NCBI GenBank assembly: GCA_963811825.1
Contig: CAWESS010000019.1
Span: 273,771 to 337,770 of the forward strand
Length of the DNA: 64,000 nucleotides
Direction: 5' to 3'
Source: Fodinibacter sp963811825
Lineage (GTDB): Bacteria > Actinomycetota > Actinomycetes > Actinomycetales > Dermatophilaceae
Every line of letters begins with the position of its first letter. Positions within the stretch are counted from its first letter, which is position 1. Shown here one piece after another: positions 45,945 to 53,850 of this stretch. A program made the position numbers and the translations under genes. A model generated the notes under the pieces. It was not told the origin of the DNA. It was given only the letters and a program-made list of their open reading frames with translations, and made no database searches.

Positions 45945-46250
45945 GTCCGGCCCGCGGGTGATGAGCCGCGTGTCGTCGGTGAGGGGCAGCACCGGCCTCA
46001 CCCGACCGCGGATGCGCGGGGACACCGCGTTGGCCGCGACGACGGCGAAGAACGGCAGGAAGACCGCACCGAACGCGAAGACCCACCGGATGGGGTGGTC
46101 GATGACCACGAGCAGCACGAAACACACCGTGCGCAGGGCCATCGTCGCGAGGTAGCGCTTCAACCGGCGGGCCTGTTCCTCGCTGCGAGCCTCGGGCGCG
46201 CTCGTGACCGACTGCGGGGTGGCAGCCTGTGGAGGCTGGATCGTCGGCAC
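45927..46250 (-). CDS. DUF3099 family membrane protein
   Basis: 107-residue protein with two closely spaced transmembrane helices (MALRTVCFVLLVVIDHP and WVFAFGAVFLPFFAVVAANA), typical of DUF3099, an actinobacterial family of unknown function. The GTG start lies 6 bases after TACAGT. Divergent from fabG and convergent, with an 18-base overlap, with moaA. Confidence 0.82.
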   Translation of the reverse strand: MPTIQPPQAATPQSVTSAPEARSEEQARRLKRYLATMALRTVCFVLLVVIDHPIRWVFAFGAVFLPFFAVVAANAVSPRIRGRVRPVLPLTDDTRLITRGPDSPTDR

Positions 46251-46256
46251 CTGTCC

Positions 46257-46303
46257 ACTGTATGTCGCCCTTCCCCGGCTACCCAGCGGTAGTCCACTAG
46301 GTT
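46257..46303. promoter_or_regulatory. divergent leaderless promoters of DUF3099 gene and fabG
   Basis: Minus strand TACAGT (46257-46262) precedes GTG 46250 by 6 bases. Plus strand TAGGTT (46298-46303) precedes ATG 46311 by 7 bases. Confidence 0.5.
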
Positions 46304-46310
46304 CGACAGC

Positions 46311-47024
46311 ATGAGCGAGCCACGCACCGTCCTCGTCACCGGCGGCAACCGCGGGATCGGCCTCGCGATCGCCCGGTCCTTCGCCGACGCGGGTGACAAG
46401 GTCGCCGTCACCCACCGGTCCGGGGACGCGCCCGAGGGGCTGGTCGGCGTGCGCTGCGACGTCACCGACTCGGCATCCGTCGACGCGGCGTTCACCGAGG
46501 CCGAGGGGCTGCTCGGAGGCCCGATCGAGGTGCTCGTCGCCAACGCGGGCATCACGAAGGACGGCCTGCTGATGCGGATGTCCGACGAGGACTTCGACGC
46601 CGTCATCGACACCAACCTCGCCGGGGCCTTCCGCTGCGCCCGCCGTGCGAGCAAGGGCATGATCCGGCTGCGCCGTGGGCGGATCATCCTGATCTCCAGC
46701 GTCGTCGGTCTCTACGGCGGCCCCGGGCAGGCGAACTACTCGGCGAGCAAGGCCGGGCTCGTCGGGCTGGCCCGCTCCATCACCCGCGAGCTCGGCGGTC
46801 GCGGCATCACGGCCAACGTCGTGGCGCCGGGCTTCATCGAGACCGACATGACGGCGGTGCTCCCCGAGGAGACCCGCAAGACCTACCAGTCGGCGATCCC
46901 CGCCGGACGCTTCGCGACGCCGGAGGAGGTGGCGGCCGCGGTCCGCTTCCTCGCCAGCACCGAGGCGGCCTACATCTCCGGCGCCGTCATCCCCGTCGAC
47001 GGTGGTCTCGGCATGGGGCACTGA
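46311..47024 (+). CDS. fabG: 3-oxoacyl-[acyl-carrier-protein] reductase
   Basis: Short-chain dehydrogenase, 237 residues, reducing beta-ketoacyl-ACP in fatty acid elongation. Cofactor motif VTGGNRGIGLAIA; catalytic Ser and Tyr-x3-Lys in SSVVGLYGGPGQANYSASKAG; C-terminal ISGAVIPVDGGLGMGH. It is closest in context and sequence to the mycobacterial FabG1/MabA. The pairing with fabI/inhA directly downstream supports a fatty acid rather than a general SDR role. Leaderless start at ATG 46311. Confidence 0.94.
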   Translation: MSEPRTVLVTGGNRGIGLAIARSFADAGDKVAVTHRSGDAPEGLVGVRCDVTDSASVDAAFTEAEGLLGGPIEVLVANAGITKDGLLMRMSDEDFDAVIDTNLAGAFRCARRASKGMIRLRRGRIILISSVVGLYGGPGQANYSASKAGLVGLARSITRELGGRGITANVVAPGFIETDMTAVLPEETRKTYQSAIPAGRFATPEEVAAAVRFLASTEAAYISGAVIPVDGGLGMGH

Positions 47025-47071
47025 CCCCCCACCCCACCGACCGAACGACCCCCAGCGAAAGGTCAGCCCAG

Positions 47072-47830
47072 ATGCTGCTCCAGGGCAAGAAGCTCCTCGT
47101 CACCGGTGTCCTCCTCGACACCTCCATCGCCTTCCACGTCGCCCGGCTCGCCCAGGAACAGGGGGCCGAGGTCGTCCTCACCTCCTTCGGCCGCACGATG
47201 AAGCTCACCTCGACGATCGCCAAGCGGCTCCCCGTGACCCCGGCCGTCGTCGAGCTCGACGTCACCAGTGACGACGACCTCGCGGCCCTCGCCGACCGGG
47301 TGCGAGAGCACGTCCCGCACCTCGACGGCGTCGTGCACTCCATCGGGTTCGCCCCGCAGGGCGCGTTCACGTTCATGGAGGCGGAGTGGCCCGACGTGGC
47401 CACGGCGGTGCAGATCTCGGCCTACTCACTCGCGTCCCTGACCAAGGCCGCGATGCCGCTCATGGGGCGCGGCGGCAGCGTCGTCGGCCTCACCTTCGAC
47501 GCGCGGGTCGCCTGGCCCGTCTATGACTGGATGGGCGTGGCGAAGGCCGCGTTCGAGTCCACCAACCGCTACCTCGCGCGCGACCTCGGGCCGCTGGGCA
47601 TGCGGTGCAACCTCGTCGCAGCCGGCCCCATCCGCACGACGGCGGCCAAGTCCATCCCCGGGTTCGAGCGGTTCGAGGAGGCCTGGGCGGGGCGGGCACC
47701 GCTCGGCTGGGACGTCGACGACCCCGAGCCGGCAGCGCAGGCGTGTGTCGCACTGCTGTCGGACTGGTTCCCCGCGACGACCGGTGAGATGGTGCACGTC
47801 GACGGCGGCTACCACGCAGTGGGCGCCTGA
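47072..47830 (+). CDS. fabI: Enoyl-[acyl-carrier-protein] reductase (FabI/InhA type)
   Basis: NADH-dependent reductase completing each fatty acid elongation round, 252 residues. N-terminal GKKLLVTGVLLDTSIAFHVA lacks the classic GxGxxG, as usual for FabI/InhA. The catalytic pair fits Tyr-x6-Lys in YDWMGVAKAA, and NLVAAGPIRTTAAKSIPGF is characteristic. It sits 47 bases after fabG with CGAAAGG before the ATG. This is the enzyme type inhibited by isoniazid adducts or triclosan. Confidence 0.94.
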   Translation: MLLQGKKLLVTGVLLDTSIAFHVARLAQEQGAEVVLTSFGRTMKLTSTIAKRLPVTPAVVELDVTSDDDLAALADRVREHVPHLDGVVHSIGFAPQGAFTFMEAEWPDVATAVQISAYSLASLTKAAMPLMGRGGSVVGLTFDARVAWPVYDWMGVAKAAFESTNRYLARDLGPLGMRCNLVAAGPIRTTAAKSIPGFERFEEAWAGRAPLGWDVDDPEPAAQACVALLSDWFPATTGEMVHVDGGYHAVGA

Positions 47831-47856
47831 GGCTCGGCAACGGGCTCGGCGAGCAC

Positions 47857-47862
47857 TAGGCT
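47857..47862 (+). promoter_or_regulatory. -10 element of the Mur ligase-like gene (leaderless)
   Basis: TAGGCT ends 6 bases before GTG 47869. Confidence 0.5.
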
Positions 47863-47868
47863 CCCCGC

Positions 47869-50088
47869 GTGAGCAGCGAGCCCGCACAGACCCGTCCCGC
47901 AGTGCGCACCGAGGAGGTGCGCCTGCTCGAGGGTCCGAACCTGTACTTCCCCCGCCCCGCCGTCAAGGTGACCCTGTCGCTGCCCGGCTACCTCGCGGCA
48001 TCCCCCGATGTCGTGCGCGGAGTCGCGCAGGCCGTCGGGCTTCGCCGCCGGGGACAGCCCGGGGCACCGGGCTCCGAACAGCGCCAGCAGGTGCTGGTGC
48101 GCATCGTGGAACGGGTGGCGCGCGCCCTGGCCGCCGAGGCGGGCACCCGCCGACTCGGGGTGCGCACCCGGGCCGCCAACGAGACCGACGTCGTCGTCTG
48201 TGCGTTCGTGTGGCGTCACCGCGGCCGGGCCGAGGCCCTCGGTGAGGCCATCGGCCCCGTCCTCGCCGACCTCCTCGAGGGACGCGACCTCTCGGATGCC
48301 GTGGCGCAGCACGGCGCCGCCGTCACCTCCGCGCCCCGCGGCGACGGCCCGCGGGTCATCACGCCGCGCATCCCGGTCGCGTCGATCACGGGCACCAACG
48401 GCAAGACGACGACCACGCGCCTGCTCGCCCACATCTGCATGACGGCCGGGCTGACCACGGGCTGGAGCAGCACCGACGGGGTCGTCGTCCAGGGCGAGAT
48501 GATCGAGCCCGGCGACTACTCCGGGCCGGCGGGGGCCCGGGCCGTGCTCGAGTCCCCCGGGGTGCAGATCGGCATCCTGGAGACCGCGCGCGGAGGCATG
48601 CTGCTGCGCGGCATGGGGGTGACCCACAACGACGTCTCGGTCGTCACGAACGTCTCGGCCGACCACCTGGGCCTGCAGGGCATCGACACCGTCGACCAGC
48701 TCGCCGAGGTCAAGGCGATCGTCACCCGTGTCACCAGGCCCCAGGGCTGGGTCGTCCTCAACGGTGAGGACCCGCGCGTGTGGGCGATGCGGGCCGGCAT
48801 CCGCGCCAAGCCGTGGGTCTTCACGGCCGACCCGAGCGCCCCGGCCGTGCGCGAGGCGCTCGGGGTCGGTGGACGCGCCACGACCGTCCTCGACGGGCAC
48901 GTCACCGTCCTCACCCACGACGGCGCCCCGGACCGGCTCGTGAAGGTCGTCGACCTGCCGATGGCCCTGTCCGGGCTCTCGCACCACAACGTGCTCAACG
49001 CCCTGGCGGGGGCCTCCGCCGCCCTGGGCCTGGGCATCGCCCGGGATGCCGTCGTCGCCGGGTTGCGCACCTTCCGCCCCGACGACCTCCTCAACCCGGG
49101 ACGGATGAACACCTACACCGTGCCCACGGACCACGGTGACGTCACGGTGGTCGTCGACCTCGCTCACAACGAGGCGGGGCTCGAGGCCCTGCTCGACGTC
49201 TCGCGGGGTCTGTGCGCGCCGGGAGGACGGGTCCACCTGGCGCTCGGCACGGCGGGGGACCGTACCGACGACATCCTCCAGGCGCTGGGGGAGATCGCGG
49301 GGCTGCGGGCCGACCACATCGTGGCCGCCCACAAGGCGCAGTACCTGCGCGGGCGAACGGTGGAGGACCTCGAGGCCCAGCTGCGGATCGGTCTGGGCCA
49401 CGCCGGCGTGGCCGACATCGCCTCGTACCCGACCGAGCTGTCCGGGCTCCAGGCCTGTGTCGATGCGGCCGAGGACGGTGACGTCGCGGCCGTCATGTGC
49501 CACGCGGAGCGAGTCGAGATCCTCGAGTGGCTCCGCTCCCGCTCCGCGACGTCCGACGACGAGGCCGCCATCCGCCGCAAGGTGGTGCGTGCCCGCGGGG
49601 AGCACGAGGCGGAGGACGAGATCACCGCGCTGTGGGGACTGCAGGACCCGCAGGAGCGGATCAGGCTCGCCACGGATCTCTGCGCCGCACACCCCGGCGA
49701 CGCGCGCATCGCCTACGAGTTCGCGGGCACGCAGGACGCAGCCGGGCACGAGGACCTCGCGGTGCCGCTGTACGAGCAGGCGCTGGCGGCCGGGCTGCGA
49801 GAGCCGCACCGCCACCGGGCGCAGGTCCAGCTCGCCTCCAGCCTGCGCAACCTCGGCCGGTTCGACGAAGCCGTCACGGTGATCGACGACGTCGCGGCAC
49901 GGCATCCCGACAGCCTGGGAGTGGCCGCCTTCCGTGCCCTGGTGCGTCACGACGCCGGGGACGCGACGAGAGCCCTGGCCGATCTCCTCGCCTCGGTGGT
50001 GGCGGGCAGCACCGACCCGGACGTCGTGCGCTACCGGCGGGCGCTCACGGCGGCCGTGACCGACCTGGGCGAGCAGGCTCGGGACTGA
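47869..50088 (+). CDS. CphA-related Mur ligase with degenerate N domain, no ATP-grasp, and C-terminal TPR-like region
   Basis: 739-residue protein. Residues 1-145 align by eye with the N domain of the neighbouring CphA: VRIVERVARALAAEAG (77-92) matches GHVAEHVALQLQQEAG there, but the two His are Arg (R78, R82). The whole ATP-grasp domain (over 300 residues in CphA) is absent. The Mur ligase domain is intact: GTNGKTTTT from residue 175, ETARGGML, SADHLGLQGIDT, and DLAHNEAG in the C-terminal lobe. The last 150 residues (YEFAGTQDAAGHEDLAVPLYEQAL, RNLGRFDEAVTVIDDVAARHP) look like TPR_5 helical repeats. It presumably activates a carboxylate with ATP and adds an amino compound. Substrate unknown; a cyanophycin-related job is inferred from cphA, which it faces tail to tail 6 bases away. 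Confidence 0.85.
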   Translation: MSSEPAQTRPAVRTEEVRLLEGPNLYFPRPAVKVTLSLPGYLAASPDVVRGVAQAVGLRRRGQPGAPGSEQRQQVLVRIVERVARALAAEAGTRRLGVRTRAANETDVVVCAFVWRHRGRAEALGEAIGPVLADLLEGRDLSDAVAQHGAAVTSAPRGDGPRVITPRIPVASITGTNGKTTTTRLLAHICMTAGLTTGWSSTDGVVVQGEMIEPGDYSGPAGARAVLESPGVQIGILETARGGMLLRGMGVTHNDVSVVTNVSADHLGLQGIDTVDQLAEVKAIVTRVTRPQGWVVLNGEDPRVWAMRAGIRAKPWVFTADPSAPAVREALGVGGRATTVLDGHVTVLTHDGAPDRLVKVVDLPMALSGLSHHNVLNALAGASAALGLGIARDAVVAGLRTFRPDDLLNPGRMNTYTVPTDHGDVTVVVDLAHNEAGLEALLDVSRGLCAPGGRVHLALGTAGDRTDDILQALGEIAGLRADHIVAAHKAQYLRGRTVEDLEAQLRIGLGHAGVADIASYPTELSGLQACVDAAEDGDVAAVMCHAERVEILEWLRSRSATSDDEAAIRRKVVRARGEHEAEDEITALWGLQDPQERIRLATDLCAAHPGDARIAYEFAGTQDAAGHEDLAVPLYEQALAAGLREPHRHRAQVQLASSLRNLGRFDEAVTVIDDVAARHPDSLGVAAFRALVRHDAGDATRALADLLASVVAGSTDPDVVRYRRALTAAVTDLGEQARD

Positions 50089-50094
50089 GCGCCC

Positions 50095-52932
50095 CTACGG
50101 GCTCGGCTCGAGGTCGCGGGCCGCGCTGTCGCCGGACTCCCTGGCCTCCTCCATCATCGCGTCTGGGTCCATGTCCGGGTCGCCGACCGAGTCCTTGGTG
50201 TGCGAGCCGGGCTGGGCCTGCTGGGTCATCGCCTCGAGCTCGGACATCACGGCCGCGTGCTGGTCGACCGTGAGCACGACGATGTCACCGGGGTTGGCCC
50301 GGGCCATGACGTGGCGCACGGCGTCGGTCTCGTCGAGGACGATCTCGACCTGCCGACAGCGCACCCCGGGCTCGCCCATGCGGCTGCGCACCCCCTGCGC
50401 GACGAGGTCGGCGGTGAAGCCGGGCTCGCGTCCGCGCAGGCGCTCGTCCTCGCGGACGACGACGACGTCGAAGTGCTCGGCCGCCACCGCGCCCAGCTCG
50501 CGCATGTCCTCCTCACGGCGGTCGCCTGCGGCGGCGACCATGCCGATCCGCGAGATCTTGCCGAGGTCGCTCTGGCCCGACTTCATCTCGGCGTAGCGCT
50601 CGAGGAACTCGCCGAGCACCCGCATCCCGGGGGCGTTGTGGCAGTAGTCGACGATGACGTCGACGTTGTGCACGTTGATCTGGTTCATGCGGCCGGGGGA
50701 GAGGTAGTACGACGTCGTGAAGGTCCGCAGGCCCTGCCGGATCTCGTGCAGCCCGGCACCGCTCGCGAAGGCTGCGCCCGCCGCCGCCATCGCGTTGGCG
50801 ACGTTGAACAGGGCGGTGCCTCCGAACGTCGCCGGCAGCAGGTGGGTCCAGGCCAGCTGCATGCTGCGCCGACCGTGGCGGATGACGATCATGTCGCCGC
50901 GGTCGGTGCGGTCCAGGACGACGGCCCGCCCACCGTGGCGGCAGTGGTTGTCGATGAGGTCACGGACCTTGCTGCCCGGTTCGGCCAGGCTGAACCACAC
51001 CACCGAGCCCGAGCAGCGCCGCCGCATGCGGCGCACGAGCGCATCGTCGGCGTTGAGCACGGCGAAACCGTCGCGGGGGACGGCCTCGACGACGACGGCC
51101 TTGACGTCGGCCAGCTGCTCGAGCGTGTCGATGCCGCGCATGCCCAGGTGGTCGGGTGCGACATTGGTGACCACGGCGACGTCGTTGCGGTCGTAGCCGA
51201 GCCCTTCACGCAGGATGCCGCCGCGCGCCACCTCCAGCACGGCGAAGTCGACGCGCGGGTTCTGCAGCACCATCCGTGCCGAGCGGGGTCCGGACGCGTC
51301 GGACTTCAGGACGAGTCGCTCGTCGATGACGATGCCGTCGGTGGAGGTCATCCCGACCTGGCGCCCGAGGCCCTTCATGATGTGCGCGATCATCCGCGAC
51401 GTCGTCGTCTTGCCGTTGGTGCCGGTCACGGCGACGATCGGCACCCGTGACGGGGCGCCCGGCGGGAAGAGCAGGTCGACGACGGGCTTGGCGATGTACT
51501 GCGGCTCCCCGACGGTGGGGTGCGTGTGCATGCGGAACCCCGGGGCGGCGTTGACCTCGCAGATCGCGCCGCCCGCCTCACGCACCGGTGAGGCGATGTC
51601 CGGGGCGATGAAGTCGATTCCCGCGACATCGAGCCCGATGAGCCGGGCCGCCTCCTCGGCGATCTCGATGTTGTCCGGGTGCGCGTCGAAGGTGCGGTCG
51701 ATCGAGATGCCGCCGGTCGACATGTTGCCCGTGAGGGCCAGCTTGACCATGGTGTCCGCGGGCGGGACGTCGTCGAGGGTGAGGCCCTGCTCGCGCAGGA
51801 GCTCCTCTGCGGCCGCATCCACCTTGATCTTGGTCAGGACCTTCTCGTGCCCCACCCCGCGTCGGGGGTCGGCGTTGGTCTGCTCGACGAGCTCGCGCAC
51901 GGTGTGGGTGCCGTCGCCGGTGACGTGGGCGGGTACTCGCTCGGCGATGGCCTGCATCCGCCCACCGACGATGAGGCAGCGGTAGTCGCGCCCCGTGACG
52001 AACGACTCGACGATGACGTAGCCGCGCCGTGACTGGTCCTCGGCGATGACGAAGGCCTCGCGCACCGACTCGTCGTCCAGGAGGTTGAGGCAGACCCCGC
52101 GCCCGTGGTTGCCGTCGAGCGGCTTGAGCACGACCGGGAACCCGATGCGCCGCGCCGCGGCCACGGCACCCTCGGCCGACCGCACCGTCTCCTGCTTGGG
52201 CACGGGCAGCCCCGCCGACGCCAGCAGCGTGGTCGTCATGTCCTTGTCGCTCGCGATGTCGACCGCGAGGGCGCCCGTCTTGGACGTCATCGTCGCCCGG
52301 ATGCGCTGCTGGTGCACCCCCTGCCCGAGCTGGACCAGGCTTCCGGAGTTGAGCCGGATGAAGGGGATGTCGCGGCTGACGGCCTCCTCGAGGATCGCCC
52401 CGGTGGACGGTCCGAAGGCCGTGCGCTCGGCGCGGGTGAGGAAGCGCTCGAGCTCGGCCTCGAAGTCGAAGTCCTCCTGCGTCTCCACGAGGTCGTTGAC
52501 GAGCGCGACGGCGAGCCGGCCGGCCGCCAGACCGACCTCCTCGTTGGTGTAGGCGTAGATGATGTTGTAGACGCCGGGACGGCCCTTGACCATGCGCGTC
52601 TTGCCACGTCGCTGGTCGTGGCCGGCCTCCTGCTGCAGCTGCAGGGCGACGTGCTCGGCGACGTGCCCGAGCCAGGTGCCCTCGCGCATGCGGGAGATGA
52701 AACCGCCCCGCACGCCCGTGGAGCAGGTGTGGTTCTCCAGGCCCGGGAGGAGCTCGACGAGGCGGTCCGTGAAGCCCGGCAGGGATGCCGTGGGGTACTC
52801 CTCGAGCGAGCCGAGGTCGACGACGAGGTGGATGGACGGGTCGTAGGACCAGATGTTGCCGCCGCGGTACACGCGCGCCTCGAGAATGCGCAGGTCGGGT
52901 GCAGCGGGGCCGGTCGGCGTGGGGAGGTCCAT
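50095..52932 (-). CDS. cphA: Cyanophycin synthetase
   Basis: Builds the storage polymer cyanophycin (poly-Asp backbone with Arg side chains) without ribosomes; 945 residues. N domain with HVAEH at residues 90-94, the metallopeptidase-like motif reported in some CphA N domains to generate primers. ATP-grasp domain about 210-490 (FPVVLKPLDGNHGRGV, ICEVNAAPGFRMH), which adds Asp. Mur ligase domain from about 498 (VAVTGTNGKTTTSRMI, APDHLGMRGIDT, DYCHNAPGM), which adds Arg. A polar C-terminal tail (SHTKDSVGDPDMDPDAMMEE) extends about 40 residues past the usual end. ATG 52932 has GAGGAGA upstream. It follows cphB by 56 bases on the same strand. Confidence 0.96.
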   Translation of the reverse strand: MDLPTPTGPAAPDLRILEARVYRGGNIWSYDPSIHLVVDLGSLEEYPTASLPGFTDRLVELLPGLENHTCSTGVRGGFISRMREGTWLGHVAEHVALQLQQEAGHDQRRGKTRMVKGRPGVYNIIYAYTNEEVGLAAGRLAVALVNDLVETQEDFDFEAELERFLTRAERTAFGPSTGAILEEAVSRDIPFIRLNSGSLVQLGQGVHQQRIRATMTSKTGALAVDIASDKDMTTTLLASAGLPVPKQETVRSAEGAVAAARRIGFPVVLKPLDGNHGRGVCLNLLDDESVREAFVIAEDQSRRGYVIVESFVTGRDYRCLIVGGRMQAIAERVPAHVTGDGTHTVRELVEQTNADPRRGVGHEKVLTKIKVDAAAEELLREQGLTLDDVPPADTMVKLALTGNMSTGGISIDRTFDAHPDNIEIAEEAARLIGLDVAGIDFIAPDIASPVREAGGAICEVNAAPGFRMHTHPTVGEPQYIAKPVVDLLFPPGAPSRVPIVAVTGTNGKTTTSRMIAHIMKGLGRQVGMTSTDGIVIDERLVLKSDASGPRSARMVLQNPRVDFAVLEVARGGILREGLGYDRNDVAVVTNVAPDHLGMRGIDTLEQLADVKAVVVEAVPRDGFAVLNADDALVRRMRRRCSGSVVWFSLAEPGSKVRDLIDNHCRHGGRAVVLDRTDRGDMIVIRHGRRSMQLAWTHLLPATFGGTALFNVANAMAAAGAAFASGAGLHEIRQGLRTFTTSYYLSPGRMNQINVHNVDVIVDYCHNAPGMRVLGEFLERYAEMKSGQSDLGKISRIGMVAAAGDRREEDMRELGAVAAEHFDVVVVREDERLRGREPGFTADLVAQGVRSRMGEPGVRCRQVEIVLDETDAVRHVMARANPGDIVVLTVDQHAAVMSELEAMTQQAQPGSHTKDSVGDPDMDPDAMMEEARESGDSAARDLEPSP

Positions 52933-52988
52933 CGGCGCTTCTCCTCGGGTGGCGGGGCGGGGTGGTGTCGCGGTGTCGGGTCGTGCGA

Positions 52989-53846
52989 TCAGGCCTTGGC
53001 TGCGGCGACGGAGACGAGCAGGTCGGGGTGCTGCTCCACGAAGTCGGTGAGTCGACGGGTCGTGAGGTCGAACGTGGACCCCGCGGGCAGGGAGTGGACG
53101 GTGGCTCCCGACACGAGCACGGGGGCACCCGCAGCGGCATCCGGAGCATCGGTCACGGCGCTGCGACAGTCGACGACGAAGACCGCACCGCTGCCCTGCA
53201 CGGTGAACTCCCCCCGGTCGGCCACGATGATGGCCGTGTCCTCGTCGATGCCGATGCCGAGCAGGTGGGGGGAGGTCGCGATGACGGACATCAGACGGCC
53301 GTAGCGCGCTCTCTGGTCGAAGTGCTGGTCGACGACGACGCCCCGGATCAGCCCCAGCCCGGCGGTGATCTGGCTGGCCCGCTGGCGGGGGGTCACCCCC
53401 TCGTCACCCATCGAGATCATGAAGTCGGACATGATCGACGCCCCTGCCGACGTGCCGCCGACGACCGCGCCCCGCTCGTGGGCGCGGTGCAGGGCGTCGC
53501 CGACCGGCGTGCCCGGGAGCAGCTGCGAGAGCCGCAGCTGGCTGCCGCCGCTCATGAAGATGCCGGATGCCGCGTCGATCACCGCGACCGCGGCCGGGTC
53601 GTGGGCCTCGGCTCGGGTGGCGGGGTTGACGACGTCGAGCCCGGGAGCCCCGAGGCGGGTGAAGACCTCGGTGTAGGCGGCGGTCACCTCCTGCTGGAAG
53701 GAGGATGCCGTGGGGATGAGGACGAGCCGGGCTCGGCGCCCCCCGGACAGCTTCACGAACTGGCGCAGGAGCGAGGCCTTGCCGACCCGGTCCTCCGCCC
53801 CACCGATGATGAAGAGGGTGGGGGTGGTCGAGGGGTAGCGCGGCAC
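52989..53846 (-). CDS. cphB: Cyanophycinase
   Basis: Peptidase S51-type serine hydrolase that cuts cyanophycin to beta-Asp-Arg dipeptides, 285 residues. The nucleophile Ser is in VGGTSAGASIMSDFM, with the family patterns TLFIIGGAEDR at the start and VDQHFDQRARYGRL in the second half. No secretion signal, so it is the intracellular type. GTG 53846 lies 6 bases after TAGGCT within the 3' end of serB. It stands directly upstream of cphA on the same strand, so synthesis and breakdown enzymes are probably co-transcribed. Confidence 0.95.
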   Translation of the reverse strand: MPRYPSTTPTLFIIGGAEDRVGKASLLRQFVKLSGGRRARLVLIPTASSFQQEVTAAYTEVFTRLGAPGLDVVNPATRAEAHDPAAVAVIDAASGIFMSGGSQLRLSQLLPGTPVGDALHRAHERGAVVGGTSAGASIMSDFMISMGDEGVTPRQRASQITAGLGLIRGVVVDQHFDQRARYGRLMSVIATSPHLLGIGIDEDTAIIVADRGEFTVQGSGAVFVVDCRSAVTDAPDAAAGAPVLVSGATVHSLPAGSTFDLTTRRLTDFVEQHPDLLVSVAAAKA

Positions 53847-53850
53847 TTGG

